From Rotaria macrura (taxonomy: Eukaryota > Rotifera > Eurotatoria > Philodinida > Philodinidae): a DNA stretch of 64,000 nt. The notes beneath the pieces are model-generated. The model was not told the DNA's origin. It searched no databases and worked only from the letters and a program-made list of their open reading frames with translations. This document shows, piece after piece, positions 1 through 11,443 of this stretch (positions are counted from its first letter, which is position 1; each line of letters opens with the position of its first letter). The stretch is taken from contig OENT01000231.1 in assembly GCA_900239685.1 (NCBI GenBank), positions 1 to 64,000 on the forward strand, in the 5' to 3' direction. A program made the translations under genes and the position numbers.

Positions 1-298
1 AGATATTTGGTATGTTACAGTCAACTCTTTTTGTTTTTAAATCCTTCCTTATCAACATTGCAACTCCGCCGAAACTATTTTCACCCTTTTGGTAATAGAT
101 CGATCGATCCTGAAAAATATTTTTTATCCATGGCATATCAATTATAGCAGTTTCTACAAGTATGATGATATCGAGTTTGAAGGCATTCCCGAGAAGTAAA
201 ACCTCATTCCATCTATGGTTGAAACCGCGATTCTGTAACGCATGATTGCTAGAAGACGATTGTAAAATTGAAATTCCACCAAATCTATGTGCCGTGTG
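1..298 (-). mobile_element. Non-LTR (LINE) retrotransposon fragment, endonuclease domain, runs off the left edge
   Basis: The minus strand is open for 99 codons, from an in-frame stop at 299-301 to the window edge, with no ATG at its start. The translation resembles the N-terminal part of the exonuclease-endonuclease-phosphatase (APE-like) domain of LINE retrotransposons: a start like NRGFNHRWNE, then LDIIILVETAI (the DVI-L-ET block holding the catalytic Glu), then FGGVAMLIRKDL (the GGVAILVR block). In this family the domain nicks target DNA before target-primed reverse transcription. The reverse transcriptase would lie beyond position 1. With no start codon and a stop just upstream, this looks like a 5'-truncated or decayed copy rather than a live gene. 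I cannot assign the clade from 99 residues. Confidence 0.72.
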
Positions 299-1175
299 TT
301 AGCTCAGGTAGGTAGAGTTCTATCGAAATGTATCATGTTTGATATGATAAGTATTATTCTTGTGACCCGTGTTCATCATGCACAATTTCTGTATGGACAA
401 TAAATTGAAAAATCTAGCTGACTGATCTTGCAAATAATTTATGATGATTGTGAAATATTTTTTGCGTTTATGATTAGACATAAAAAGAGAAGGTCATATA
501 TAACGGTTATATGTTGTTTTTGATGCAAAACGCTTTTTCGCTATTGACTCATGTTCATTTTAACATGAAGTTGTGCACAAAAACGAACCAATTTTACACC
601 GAAAATAATTTATGTGTAGGTTTGACACTGAAATTACTTAAAACAATCTATATGACACCACGTTAGATATCAATCACCGTTTTATTTACTATGTTAGTCT
701 ACCGTTTTTTTCCTTTTGATTTCAAAATCTAGTCATGCATGAGAAATTATTTGATAGAACCCACGCACCTTTCGCAAGGTGAAAGATAGGCAATTAAGGT
801 CATATATCTTGTATTTACTCTTTTCTGCACATCTACACAACAAATCCATTCTTCAGTAATTCATTCAACAATAGAAGACATTCGTATTAGATATAATATT
901 GTTGTTAGTGGCGTTGATGGATTGATCGACTCTCAATTTTTCAGTTTCATAAACCTTCAATTCAATACTGTGATCTGAAATCTCTCTTATTCAATCTTAG
1001 GAGAATTAGCGATAAACGATAAATCGTTCGCAGTAAGTAAATATGTATATAAATTGACATGTTTTCAATAAATAATTTCGCTGCGTTTTTCGATTATTTC
1101 CCTACAATAAAAAGTACTTGACAACAATTGAAGATATATGGATGGTTCAATGTTAGAGATAATCCTACGATAACG
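299..1175. other. Intergenic, no gene seen
   Basis: AT-rich sequence between the retroelement fragment and the F-box gene. No convincing open frame on either strand. An acceptor-like TTAG lies about 20 bases before the F-box start codon and could mark a 5' UTR intron or a trans-splice site. Confidence 0.5.
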
Positions 1176-2595
1176 ATGAATAAACTTCGATCTTCACCTA
1201 TAATTTGGCTGGAAATGCTTCCTCGCGCAATTATTCTTGAAATCTTCAAATACGTAAGGCTAATTGACCTTCAAAGATTCATGGGACATAATCATCAACT
1301 CAATAATATCATACGCGACGTGAAACTAAGTATCAATTTTCAATATCCTGAGGAAGGAAAAGATTTTGATTATCTAAGAAGTATTTTTCCAAATCAGCTT
1401 ATTCATTTTAAATTAAGTTGTCGTTGGGAAGCATTCGATTTAAATTGTTATACGCAATTACGGTCGTTAGAACTTAATTGTATGTATATTTTGAAAAAGC
1501 AATGTCTTCAGGTAAAGTTAATAAATGTATTGCATTTACCATTCTTACGATAAATGATCATCATGGTACAAACATTTTCTATTTGTTTTCATAGATACTC
1601 ACTACAAATTTGCCATACCTTCGGATATTTTCCATTTTGAATGTTCCATATTCGTTTGGTGGATCCTTATTTTCTTGCCTTCTCAACGGTAAAAATTTCC
1701 CCTCACTTGAAATTGTCAAGTTTTCGGGAAACTTTTACTATGTGCCAGACTTCAAAAGGTCAAACCAATTATCGAATCACACGATTCGTACGATCTTTCT
1801 TAGCCGATGGACTCCGTCATTATTGGAACCTTTACTCGATTGTCTACCTAATTTACACATGTTGAAAACGACCTTTTCAGATTCTGTCAGAGACTCCTTA
1901 AATTTTAAAATGCCTCACATATTTCTTGAACATTTGCGAATAACTCTTGTCGATGTAATTAATGATCTAGAGAAAATACTACCATGCGTTCCCAATCTGA
2001 AACGGTTGCGGATCACGGGAATGATTTATAAAGAATCAGTTCAGGAACATTTCCAGAAATTATGTGAAATTTTTCATAATCATGCACATCTACAAACATT
2101 CGACTGTGAATTATTTTGTTATACATGGGATGAGGAACAAGTCGATCTTCGTTGTGTACAAGAACTTCATCCGCTTTTCAAAATGATTAAATACTATGCT
2201 GGCAAAGATCTTCAATCATGTTACACGACTGATCGAATAGGATATTCAGTGGCAAAAGCAGACGCATGTAAGTAGAAAGTATTTGCAATCGGTTTTTTCT
2301 CATTTTTTGTTTCATACAATAATCATCCATGTATGATTAAATATTTTATTTACATCGAAAAAACCTACTAATAGGAATTTCAAGTGATGTTGAAAACAAT
2401 ATGATATTCTTTCGTTTAGATCACAATCGATTAAACAACTGCATGGGTGAATACCGTAAAGTCAGACACGTCTATCAAACCGCTGAACATTATCGGTACA
2501 TAAATCAGTGGTTTGACAATCGTAATACAACTGATAGATATTGTGATTTAGATTTTGGATACTCTCAATGGAATATGGTGGACAATGACTATTAA
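1176..2595 (+). CDS. F-box domain protein, LRR-like C-terminal region
   Basis: Three exons: 1176-1511, 1595-2267, 2420-2595. Both introns are GT-AG and in phase; the total of 1185 nt gives 394 aa. The start is the first ATG in frame; the same frame runs further upstream without another. Residues about 10-45 (WLEMLPRAIILEIFKYV, then a DLQRF segment) look like an F-box, which in the family docks to Skp1 in SCF ubiquitin ligases. The rest has irregular leucine-rich periodicity (LRSLELNC, LEPLLDCLPNLHMLKT, ILPCVPNLKRLRITG), as in F-box/LRR substrate receptors, ending in a Tyr/Asp-rich tail. Substrate unknown. I recall large lineage-specific families of such genes in bdelloids; that is background knowledge, not seen here. 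F-box call good, LRR call moderate. Confidence 0.75.
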
Positions 2596-4873
2596 ATTGT
2601 ACAATAGGAAAAGTTTATGTATACAAAGATTTCACAAAATTGAAGTTAGAACTCTAACACCATATTGTATTTATAGACAGGGGTCGCAGCGGCCTATGCC
2701 TGAAAATCAGGAAAATAGGCAGCACAAATTTTGGAAAAAAATCAGGATGTTTAATTCTCATCATAGTACTACTATTCAGGATGAAAGCTGCACAATAGTA
2801 TGTCCATCAATGATAGCTCATTGAAATTACTAGATTATATTTCTTCGAATACATGTTTCGAGTTCTGTTTTTCCTTTTCGGTCGCTATCTCTAATTACGT
2901 ATTGCGTGTGCGTTTTCATTTTCTCAGGCATATGGCATTGACGACGGGGTACCCATTTCGATTGCATTGTCGTTCGTTTCTAATAGAAATTGGATTTTTT
3001 AAGGAAAATAGCCGTAAAAATAAATAAGAAAAAGTCGTATTCTCTCGCTTTTAAAAATTCTATATCTATCTTTTCAACACTCAAACCATTTCCCTGCATC
3101 ACACCTTATTCCTTCACTCCTATCTTTTCTTTTCTTGCTATCTCTGCTCCTCGCATATATAAAACAATCATACTACAGATAATCAAGTAAGAGCGTTTAT
3201 AAGAAAACGTTAGTAAATCGACTGAAATGTTACCATAAGGAATACAAGATTCAATCCAACTACGCATGTTCCGGAACTGAATGATATAAATGTCAGAGAA
3301 GTACAGTTGATAATCACTAAAGATAAAATAGCTGCTTTCAAAAGATCAATTAATTCGAAATAATTGAAGTTTATACTGATTGCAAGAAAAAAGATCATTA
3401 GCGCAGCTCGGCTGGGGCTAAAATGTGGAACTCACATATCACAATAGCTTCATAATGTTAATAGAAAATACAGAAAATGTAGTATTACGAATTCTTTTGT
3501 ATCGTCTTTCTCCGATGGGCACCCTATTTTTCTTTTTTATTAATGTTATTGGCACGTTGGTTTCCATTTTTAAATGTTCATTTTTCTTATCATCAGCATT
3601 GAAATCAACGATAAATAATGCTCTGATACGTGACGATAATACAATGCTGGTTTCTATTTCTGTAATGGAGCAATACACTGTCGTCTATGATCTGTAATGT
3701 TGGGGAGGGAGGGCAGGTCGTCTGTAACCATGCAGGGGCCTGGTCTGCAACCGGGGGGCGGGAGGAGAATAAAAATCTCACTCTTAGACTTCCACACACA
3801 TTTTTCTTAGAAAACTTATGTGAGTTGCAGAAAAAGTGGACACAATATATAAAAATTTGAGTAAGTTTATAATCTTTCTTTTTATAGAAAATAGTTAATA
3901 AATATTTCTACAGTGTTTAGGAAACATTGAGTATAACCGAATAAGACGTAAAATGACTTATATGCGATCCTACGGAGATAAATCTTAAAAAATCAGGATT
4001 TACAATCAAAAGCAGGAAAATCAGGACACCTTAAGAAATCTGAAAAAAATCAGGAAAGTAGTGTCGCTGCAAGGTCAGTGTGGATAATTTTGAATTGATG
4101 AAGCAATGGTTCGTGACAGTTTATTTTTATTAATCAAATATTCTTTTTTGAATATTTCTATTGATAGTATATAGTCTTTATTTAAGGTCAATTATCAATG
4201 TATTTGAACAAAAATATTATGAAAATAGCACAGTAATATATTTTGATTTGCAATTCCATTAAACGATGTATTTCTATCGACGTAAGTGAAGTATTGAATA
4301 AACTGCAAGATAGAAACATTATTTTGACGATAGAATTCAAAGTGGTTCAAAAATATTTACTAAGGAATTTTCCGGTTTAAAAATTTAGCACCAGTAGGAT
4401 TATGAAAATTGTTATTAAATTCAAATTTTTCTAATATCAAAATCAGTACGACTAGAAAAGTATCCTACTTCGCTATCTCCAGATTAATAGAATCTAAATG
4501 AGTTTTCCCAGTTTGAATATCATGTTAGTATATTCGATTTCATGAAATATTATCGATATCTGAATGATTACCATGAAAACAGGATTTTAATATCTTTCAA
4601 TAGTGTGACAAATAAATTTTCGTTCGGTCTATTGAATGTATCAAGTTTGTTTTCCAAAATAGATAATTGCACTCTAGTGATAGTATATATCTATTTTTCG
4701 GTGTAAACGGAAGAAGTTGTATCGCTGGTAATCACATAATCGAATTCAGAGAAAAATATCTTCAGTGCGTAATACAAAATTTATTACTCGAGAGAACACT
4801 GCGGACAGAGAAAAAGTGACTTCGTATTATAATTTCGATTGATTGCAATATTTGTTTTATCTTCGTAGTTCCC
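2596..4873. other. Intergenic, decayed repeat-like sequence, no gene
   Basis: Only short, unconvincing open frames. AAATCAGG-type words recur near 2700-2750 and 3990-4060. A G-rich island sits at 3702-3766. CAGCG-containing ends at about 2686 and 4069 (the latter inverted) suggest, but do not prove, a decayed DNA transposon. Confidence 0.4.
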
Positions 4874-5335
4874 AAGCAGACAACATTTTTCAAAAACGCT
4901 TTTAAGCGCTCGGAAACGGACGAAAAATCTAGGGAAGTGGACGTATTTGGGATGGCAATCGATGTTCCTGATTGTGAGTGAAAAACGCTCATTTCTCAAC
5001 CTTTTTGTGGGTTTAATCGCGTTTTCAGTCAAAAACCGCGTGTAAATGCATAAAAAAAGACAAGTAGTGGTCGTTTATTTCATAGTCGTTATAAATGACC
5101 GGATCATAATACAAATTCTGAAGTATTAATAAGACGACCACTGTTTGTCTTTACTTTATGCATTTACACGCGTCTTTTGAGTGAAAACGCGATTAAGCGT
5201 ACAAAAAGGTAGGGAAATGAGCGTTTTTCACACACAATCGGGAAATTCGATTGTCATTCAAACACGTCCACTTTCATCGATTTTCCATCCGTTTTCGAGT
5301 GTTTAAAAGCGTTTTTGAAAAATTTTGTCTGCTTT
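4874..5335. mobile_element. Foldback (hairpin) element, about 460 bp
   Basis: Two long imperfect inverted arms, about 4874-5077 and 5131-5335, around a spacer of roughly 55 bp. The left arm opens AAGCAGACAAC, and the right arm closes with its complement GTCTGCTT. The inner ends match as ACAAGTAGTGGTCGT against ACGACCACTGTTTGT, and the arms share blocks such as GTAAATGCATA, CGCGTTTTCA and GAGCGTTTTT. No transposase frame fits inside, so this is a non-autonomous foldback/MITE. The open frames in it are by-products of the hairpin. A target-site duplication is not clear: TAGTT occurs near both ends but not symmetrically placed. Confidence 0.75.
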
Positions 5336-7503
5336 AGTTGTCTGTTCAGAATGCTATTCGATGAGTAATATGATTGAGTTTTGTTTTGTAGCTTTTATAA
5401 AAGGAAATACTACTCAACTGAAATTTTGCATCTAAATACGTATCTGTACGAGAAATAATCTTAACGTTATAATGAATACTATTCGATCGTTGGTTGTAGT
5501 TCGTTTTGAGATTTTGTACCATAGAAGTCTAGGTTGAAATCTTCGAATACATGAATCCAAAAGACGAGCTAATTTCACTGGAATAAATTTGATCGATCCA
5601 TAATTTCATATTCAATATTAAACTCAACATTATCATTTGATATTCTTAAGATGAAGAAACAGATTTCGGCTATCTGAGGATTACTTGTCCAAAATCGATC
5701 AACTTATTTTCAAATAAGTTGTTGCTTGCAAATAGTCAATTTAGATCGTTATAAGTATATTTGGGTTCGTAAAAAATCGATTACAATATGTTAATGAGAA
5801 TATAGTTTCACGAGGTAACTTGTAATATTCGTACAGTAATCTTCACTATTATTATGGATCAACATTCCATGTTTTGGTCAATTTTCTACCTTATTCACAT
5901 TGATTGAAAACATTTTTTCATTGTGGTGTTTCAACATGTGTCACAGGTCATTTCAACATTAGCAAATAAGTCATAGATATTTAAGTAAGCATCTTGATTA
6001 AACAATGTACATATAAAATCAATCTGAATCAGTTTTATGTCAAAATGAACATTGCTGATCAATGGATACTCGAATATTCCCAAAACTTGAGTATAAGGTT
6101 GTGTCATGATTTTTAAAAAAGAAAGAAAACCACGAAAGAAATTTCGTCGAATAATGTGGCATGGCTTATATGGTAGAGCATTCACTTCTTCGACCGGAAT
6201 TGTATGTAAATATCGATTGCTTTCTTTTTAATTGAACTTGACAATTTTTTGTGCAATCAAAATACTTCCGTAATGAAAACTATAGACAATGTACAACATG
6301 AATAGGTAGAAAACGAAGACTCAAACCGAATGGGTACCATTTTCCACAATTTGTGGCGAATCGGAACCTACCATGTAAACTATCGATGAATCCGATAATC
6401 CTTAAATAAAAATATCCAGAAAAAAATCCCTAAATTAAATAATTTCTAAGTAAAAATCTCTATTTGGTGACCAGGAAAATTATCTCATCTCATTATCCAC
6501 AAATGTGAACTCGATTTGGGGAGTGATTTAGGGAACCACAATTTGTCGAAAATAGGACCCTACCCTCAAACCGGATGATATAGATTAATTATTCATTTTG
6601 TATCATATGACTTCAACTGTCTAGTGATATTTTTCATTTTATTTGTGTTTTTGGTTAAACAACTATCAGAAAAAAAATAATTAGTCAATGGTCAAAATCA
6701 GAAACAGTTATAATGAATTACAATATTTTTTAATAATTATGAAAGCAACATAGGTCGTATTTTATTCAATAAGATGCTGCACTATGAAAATATTGTGTGA
6801 CATCTTCCATTCGTCTGTTCAATTATTCTTCTTCGAGCTAAATATGAACAGGCGATTCAAAATCGCTAAAAATTGTTGACTAAGGAAAAGAATTGAAAAG
6901 TTCTTAAGAAAAATACTTAAAATGGAATTTTCATTTGTCAATGTGTAAAGATAATGATATCAATTGAGTTAGTGACTTTCTATTACAGCTATAATTGAAC
7001 AAAATAAATTACTCAAATAAGAAAGACAAAATTGAAAATTGAAAGTTCATCAATTATGTGAATGTATTGATCCTAATATCAATGCTTGTTATGCATATGT
7101 TTGTATTACAATCCAGTCATTCTTTGATAGGTTCAATAGATCAATAAATGTTTATTGACAATCGCATATTTATCTTCTAGATTTTACAAATACAATAGGA
7201 AGGCGATATTCCATGTGTCATTAGTATACGTATCTGACAAAGATAATATCTATTTGTGACAATTTCGAGATTGTTGAATCATTTGGGTCAATCATCTACT
7301 TGACATGTGTTGAGCTTATAAGTGTCAAAAAGGAGTTTCTTTATTGAAACAAGATTCTTGACTGTTCTGTAATTTTTTCCAATTCCATCGATTATAAGTT
7401 GCACTGAGTTCACAAATTGTTTATCTATCAAACTTGAATCATATAATTCATAGTGAATTAGTAAATATGAATAATTTGAATGAATTTTGCTATGATATAT
7501 CAT
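5336..7503. other. Intergenic, no gene seen
   Basis: AT-rich, with stops in all frames. The only structure I see is a partly repeated stretch, CTCAAACCG near 6311 and 6574 and CCACAATTTGT near 6341 and 6536, possibly a worn repeat. Confidence 0.45.
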
Positions 7504-7852
7504 CCCAGGAGGATCATTCCGACAATGGGATCCGATCGGATGTCTGTCAGGTCCGATCAGGTTTCTATCGGAGATTCTCTAATCCGAAGAAATCCTATCG
7601 GATTCCTAGTTACAATCCGACATTCGGACCCCTAGTATTGGATTTTGTCGAATCCTACTATCGGAATCCAATTGGATTTCATCGTATGATCTAACAGGCC
7701 TCTACCATTGGGATTAATTGCTAATTCGTAGACAAATGAGAAAATAGGTTTCTCCCATCGGATCCGTTAGTGGTTCCACAACCCAGATTCTCACAGGATT
7801 TCATCAGATCGTAGGATCCGATCGAATTTGGTATTGGATTCATTCACCTGGG
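7504..7852 (+). mobile_element. 349-bp MITE-like dispersed element, copy 1
   Basis: Bounded by imperfect terminal inverted repeats: left CCCAGGAGGATCATTCC, right (reverse complement) CCCAGGTGAATGAATCC, 13 of 17 matching. The interior is dense in ATCCGAT/ATCGGAT words. A clearly related 349-bp copy lies inverted at 43024-43372, so this is a repeat family. Two bases (AT) are identical on both flanks, compatible with a short target duplication but weak. The longest open frame is mirrored in the other copy; it has no recognisable domain and I do not call it a gene. Likely a non-autonomous DNA transposon. Confidence 0.78.
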
Positions 7853-8944
7853 ATGAAATCTCCGTTGTTCTGCGTCACTTTTTTTTGACAGAAAATAAAC
7901 AATCTTTCAATAGGTATCAGTAGTTCGATAATAGAAAATCAGTCGAACACGAGCAAGAGAAACATTGAGAACTTTGCCAATACAAAAAGTTATAGCATAG
8001 TACTGTAGCCTGTGATCTTGAGAGACAAATCTGATTTAGGCGATATTTTTCTTATCTGTTTCAATGTTTATAATAACAAAATCTTAAGTTATGTTAATCT
8101 AGTGTAGTACGATGACCTATAGATTTGGATCAAATGACCAACTCATGTGCTAACTATTGTGTAGAGATGAATACAGATGAGAGTAATCCATATTTCGATG
8201 ATAATAGTTGCTGTCTTCGATGAAAACATGCGGTAAATCTCTGAAGTTTTTGTGTCCAATTGTAATAGCGCTAACCATTAATTTGAACAATAAAGAAAAA
8301 GCTCATTTAATAATAATTTATCTTTTGTACGTCATTATGAGTCTATGAAACATGGTTAAAGACAAAATTGGAATAAGAGAAGTCGAACTATTGATTCCAT
8401 ACTCGTTTCTTCTCTGAAATAGATAATGTTGATATTCGAACAAAAGCCGTCTATAATTCATGACTCATATTAATATTAGATCGAATGTATTCATAGTACT
8501 AGTGGGAGATTGAGCAAACCTAATCGTTTTTTCATGTGTTTCAAGAGTAGTATGATAAATTTTACTTTTATTCCACAAACAATAAATAGACAGTTGTTCA
8601 ATGTCCAATGCATTACATAAATGATTAGTCCATCATGAAATTATACATGAATAAATTTTCTCTGAATAAAAGCAAAATGAAATTTTGTTGTTTATCAATA
8701 TTTTTCATGCATAAACAGAGAAGTATTTAAAAACAAAAGATAATAACATACATTTTGATCCTCAATATTGTTAAAAGAAAAAGAAAGCGTACTTCTATGC
8801 ATAAACATTAGTGCACGGACAGGAGAAAATAATATGAAATCTAAAAACATAAACTCGCTAAAAACGAGTGGGATCGAATCTAGTTCAAGATGAGTGCATT
8901 TGTCTATTCCAGAGTAATGTGTTAGGAGAGCGATTGTTAAAAAT
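7853..8944. other. Intergenic, downstream of SUCLA2
   Basis: No convincing coding frame. The end next to 8945 will hold the SUCLA2 3' UTR. Confidence 0.45.
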
Positions 8945-10847
8945 TTAAATTGGTAACTCAAATTGAACAGCAATCGAAGCAGATCGAGCTAAACTAACAA
9001 TTTCAGCTAGTTTGACAGCCTAGAAACAAAGCACAACGATTCATCATATAGATGTAAAGAACATGAAGACAATATATTCTTACTAATCGAGCACCATCGT
9101 CGAGATCATCACAGGGAAGTATTTTCAATTGACTAGAAGCAATGATTGCTTTTGCATCATCCATCCGTGTACCTATATATATATATTCAATCAACTAAGT
9201 ATTCAATAACTTGTAATTTAAAAGTATTCACCTTGCAATCGCACTACAATAGGTATAGTCAATTTCAGTTCCTTTGCAGCTGCAACAATACCATGAGCAA
9301 TAACATCGCATCGCATGATGCCCCCGAATATATTGACGAACACAGCTTGGACCTAATCGAGTATTACGAAACGAATCAACTTAGACATTCAAAGAGAGTT
9401 GTGTTTTATTCAACATACTCGTGGATCTGCAGTAATTAATTCGAATGCATTTTTTACTTGTGCAGCTGATGCACCGCCACCAACATCAAGAAAATTTGCT
9501 GGACTACCACCATGTAGTTTAATGATATCCATCGTCGCCATAGCTAAACCAGCACCATTAACAAGACATCCTATTTCACCATCGAGACCAATATAATTTA
9601 AATTAGCTTCTTCAGCTTTCACATCACGCCAATCTTTTTGTGCATTATCTTTTTTATCGAATACAGCATGTTGACGAAACTCTGAATTGTCATCAACATT
9701 AATCTTACAATCCATACCTATTAAATAAGATTCAATTATTGATTTTGAAAAAAATAGAATCAACAAATTAAACTAACAATAGATTTTTCCATCGGCCGCT
9801 TCAGTCAATGGGTTTATTTCTAAGAGAACAATATCTTTAGAAATAAATAAATCATATAGTTTCATCATTGTATCTGCTGCCTGTAAAAGACATTTAACAA
9901 TTCACGTTAAAACATAACATCATAATAGAACAAGATATTGACAAACTTCTTGCTGAGTTTGATTACGAAATTGCAGTTTTTCTGCTATAGATAATGCATC
10001 TTGACGGTTGAGACCGGTTACAATATCAATAGGATGATGAATGATAGCATCTGGATGGTCAGCGGCAATCTCTTCGATATGTGTACCGCCCTGAGTAGAC
10101 GTTATAAGTACAGGACCATCATAACGTCGTTCTAATGCCACTGAAAAAAAAATTCCAATCTCGAATCATGAAAGTTTCCAGGACAAAAAAAGCAACAGCA
10201 AATACTAACACGCAAAGTAATATTCTCGTCGTGTGAATAATTTTTCACAGAGAATAATTTGATTAACAGGTTTTCCTTCGCGACCTGTTTGTTTTGTATA
10301 CAAACGATGACCTAGCATTTTCGATGCAACTTGTTTAACCTCATCAGGTCTTGCAGAAAAAGAAACGATTAACATACTTGAGTAATTGTACAAAACGGTA
10401 CTAGATAATCTTACGAAAAAGTCATTTTCACACCACCTTTAAGGCCACTATCAAACGTTCCTCGACCTCGACCACCAGCAAGAATCTGAGCTTTGATTAC
10501 AAGATCATTTCCGAGTTCTAGAAGCACAATCATATCAAGTCTTCTGTCTTTTTGCATAGAAACTAAAATGGAAAAGTCAAACCTTGACTTGAAGCTATTT
10601 GATAGGCTTGATCTACTGTTTCTGCAACACGATATTTCGGCACACGTATGCCTGCTTGTTCAAGCAATCCCATAGAAACATATTCATGAAGTAATAAGTA
10701 AAAACGTTTGTTTACAGTTAAAATAGATTTTGTTGACACTGGTGCCAGCTATATATTAACATGAAAAAATATTAATTCTTTGTTGTGTTTTTTTCTTGCT
10801 AGAACATTTTCATTTACTTTAAGTAGTGAGTTTTTCATAAAAGCCAT
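8945..10847 (-). CDS. SUCLA2: Succinate-CoA ligase beta subunit, ADP-forming type, mitochondrial
   Basis: Ten exons (coding order): 10818-10847, 10583-10748, 10415-10517, 10210-10349, 9947-10140, 9778-9880, 9419-9717, 9232-9352, 9084-9172, 8945-9019. They sum to 1320 nt, 439 aa, all GT-AG and in phase; human SUCLA2 is about 463 aa. The family joins succinyl-CoA cleavage to nucleotide triphosphate synthesis in the TCA cycle, paired with SUCLG1. Visible landmarks: ATP-grasp loop [52 protein letters not shown] and the QGTR segment. REYYFA, NYIGLDG-IGCLVNG and GIMRCDVIA fit SUCLA2 better than SUCLG2, so ATP use is inferred. The 10-residue first exon begins a basic, Ser-rich presequence. An acceptor-like site lies 13 nt before the ATG. 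Confidence 0.93.
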
Positions 10848-11443
10848 CTTTGCACTTATTCTAAATACTAAGTTCAATCCGAATGAAACTGTTCTGTTCT
10901 ATTCTATTCTCAATCAACAGCGCTCGATTCGCATCTGCTAAATACCGATCAGGTAGTTATTTATGAGAGGTCGCTCAATGACAATCATATTGCTATTTTA
11001 TAGTATTGTCACTTGTATTCCTAATAAAAAAGACCGAGTACAAACTGATTAACCGAACAAATCGATACTATATTTTTCCTTTTCCTCGCTTCTTTTTCTT
11101 TCAATTATCATAGATTCATTTTTTTTTATTGTGCGTCATCTGTCTTGCCAGATTTCCCTTTCTATTTTTTTAATGTCATCTGGTGCTTTTTCTAATAAGA
11201 CAGACAAAAATGAGAAGCAAATGTATGCCTAGAAATCGATAGAAAACAATGAGTTTCAATAAATCGATATATTTATGAGATTGAAAAATATGAGATAAGA
11301 GATTATATTATTTTTCATCGAGGGCATTTATTGTCATCATCATTATAATCTTCATAATTATTTTTGTCATTGGATTTTTCCATGGACAGACGACACATAA
11401 TTCATTATTTATTAAAAAATCCTATGTGAAACATTCCACTTCG
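10848..11443. promoter_or_regulatory. Divergent intergenic region between SUCLA2 and the ion channel gene
   Basis: About 600 bp separate two divergently read genes, so both promoters must lie here. The right part (about 11294-11443) is open in the frame of the channel gene and would encode a very hydrophobic run ([17 protein letters not shown]) followed by a short polar segment, but it has no ATG. It may be the channel's signal peptide, joined to a start codon in an exon I could not place. No clear TATA box. Confidence 0.4.

Noticed and set aside
2686..4069. Candidate 1.4-kb hAT-type element with CAGCG ends
   Set aside because: Only about 6 bp of the ends match well, the 8-bp flanks agree at four positions, and no transposase frame is present.
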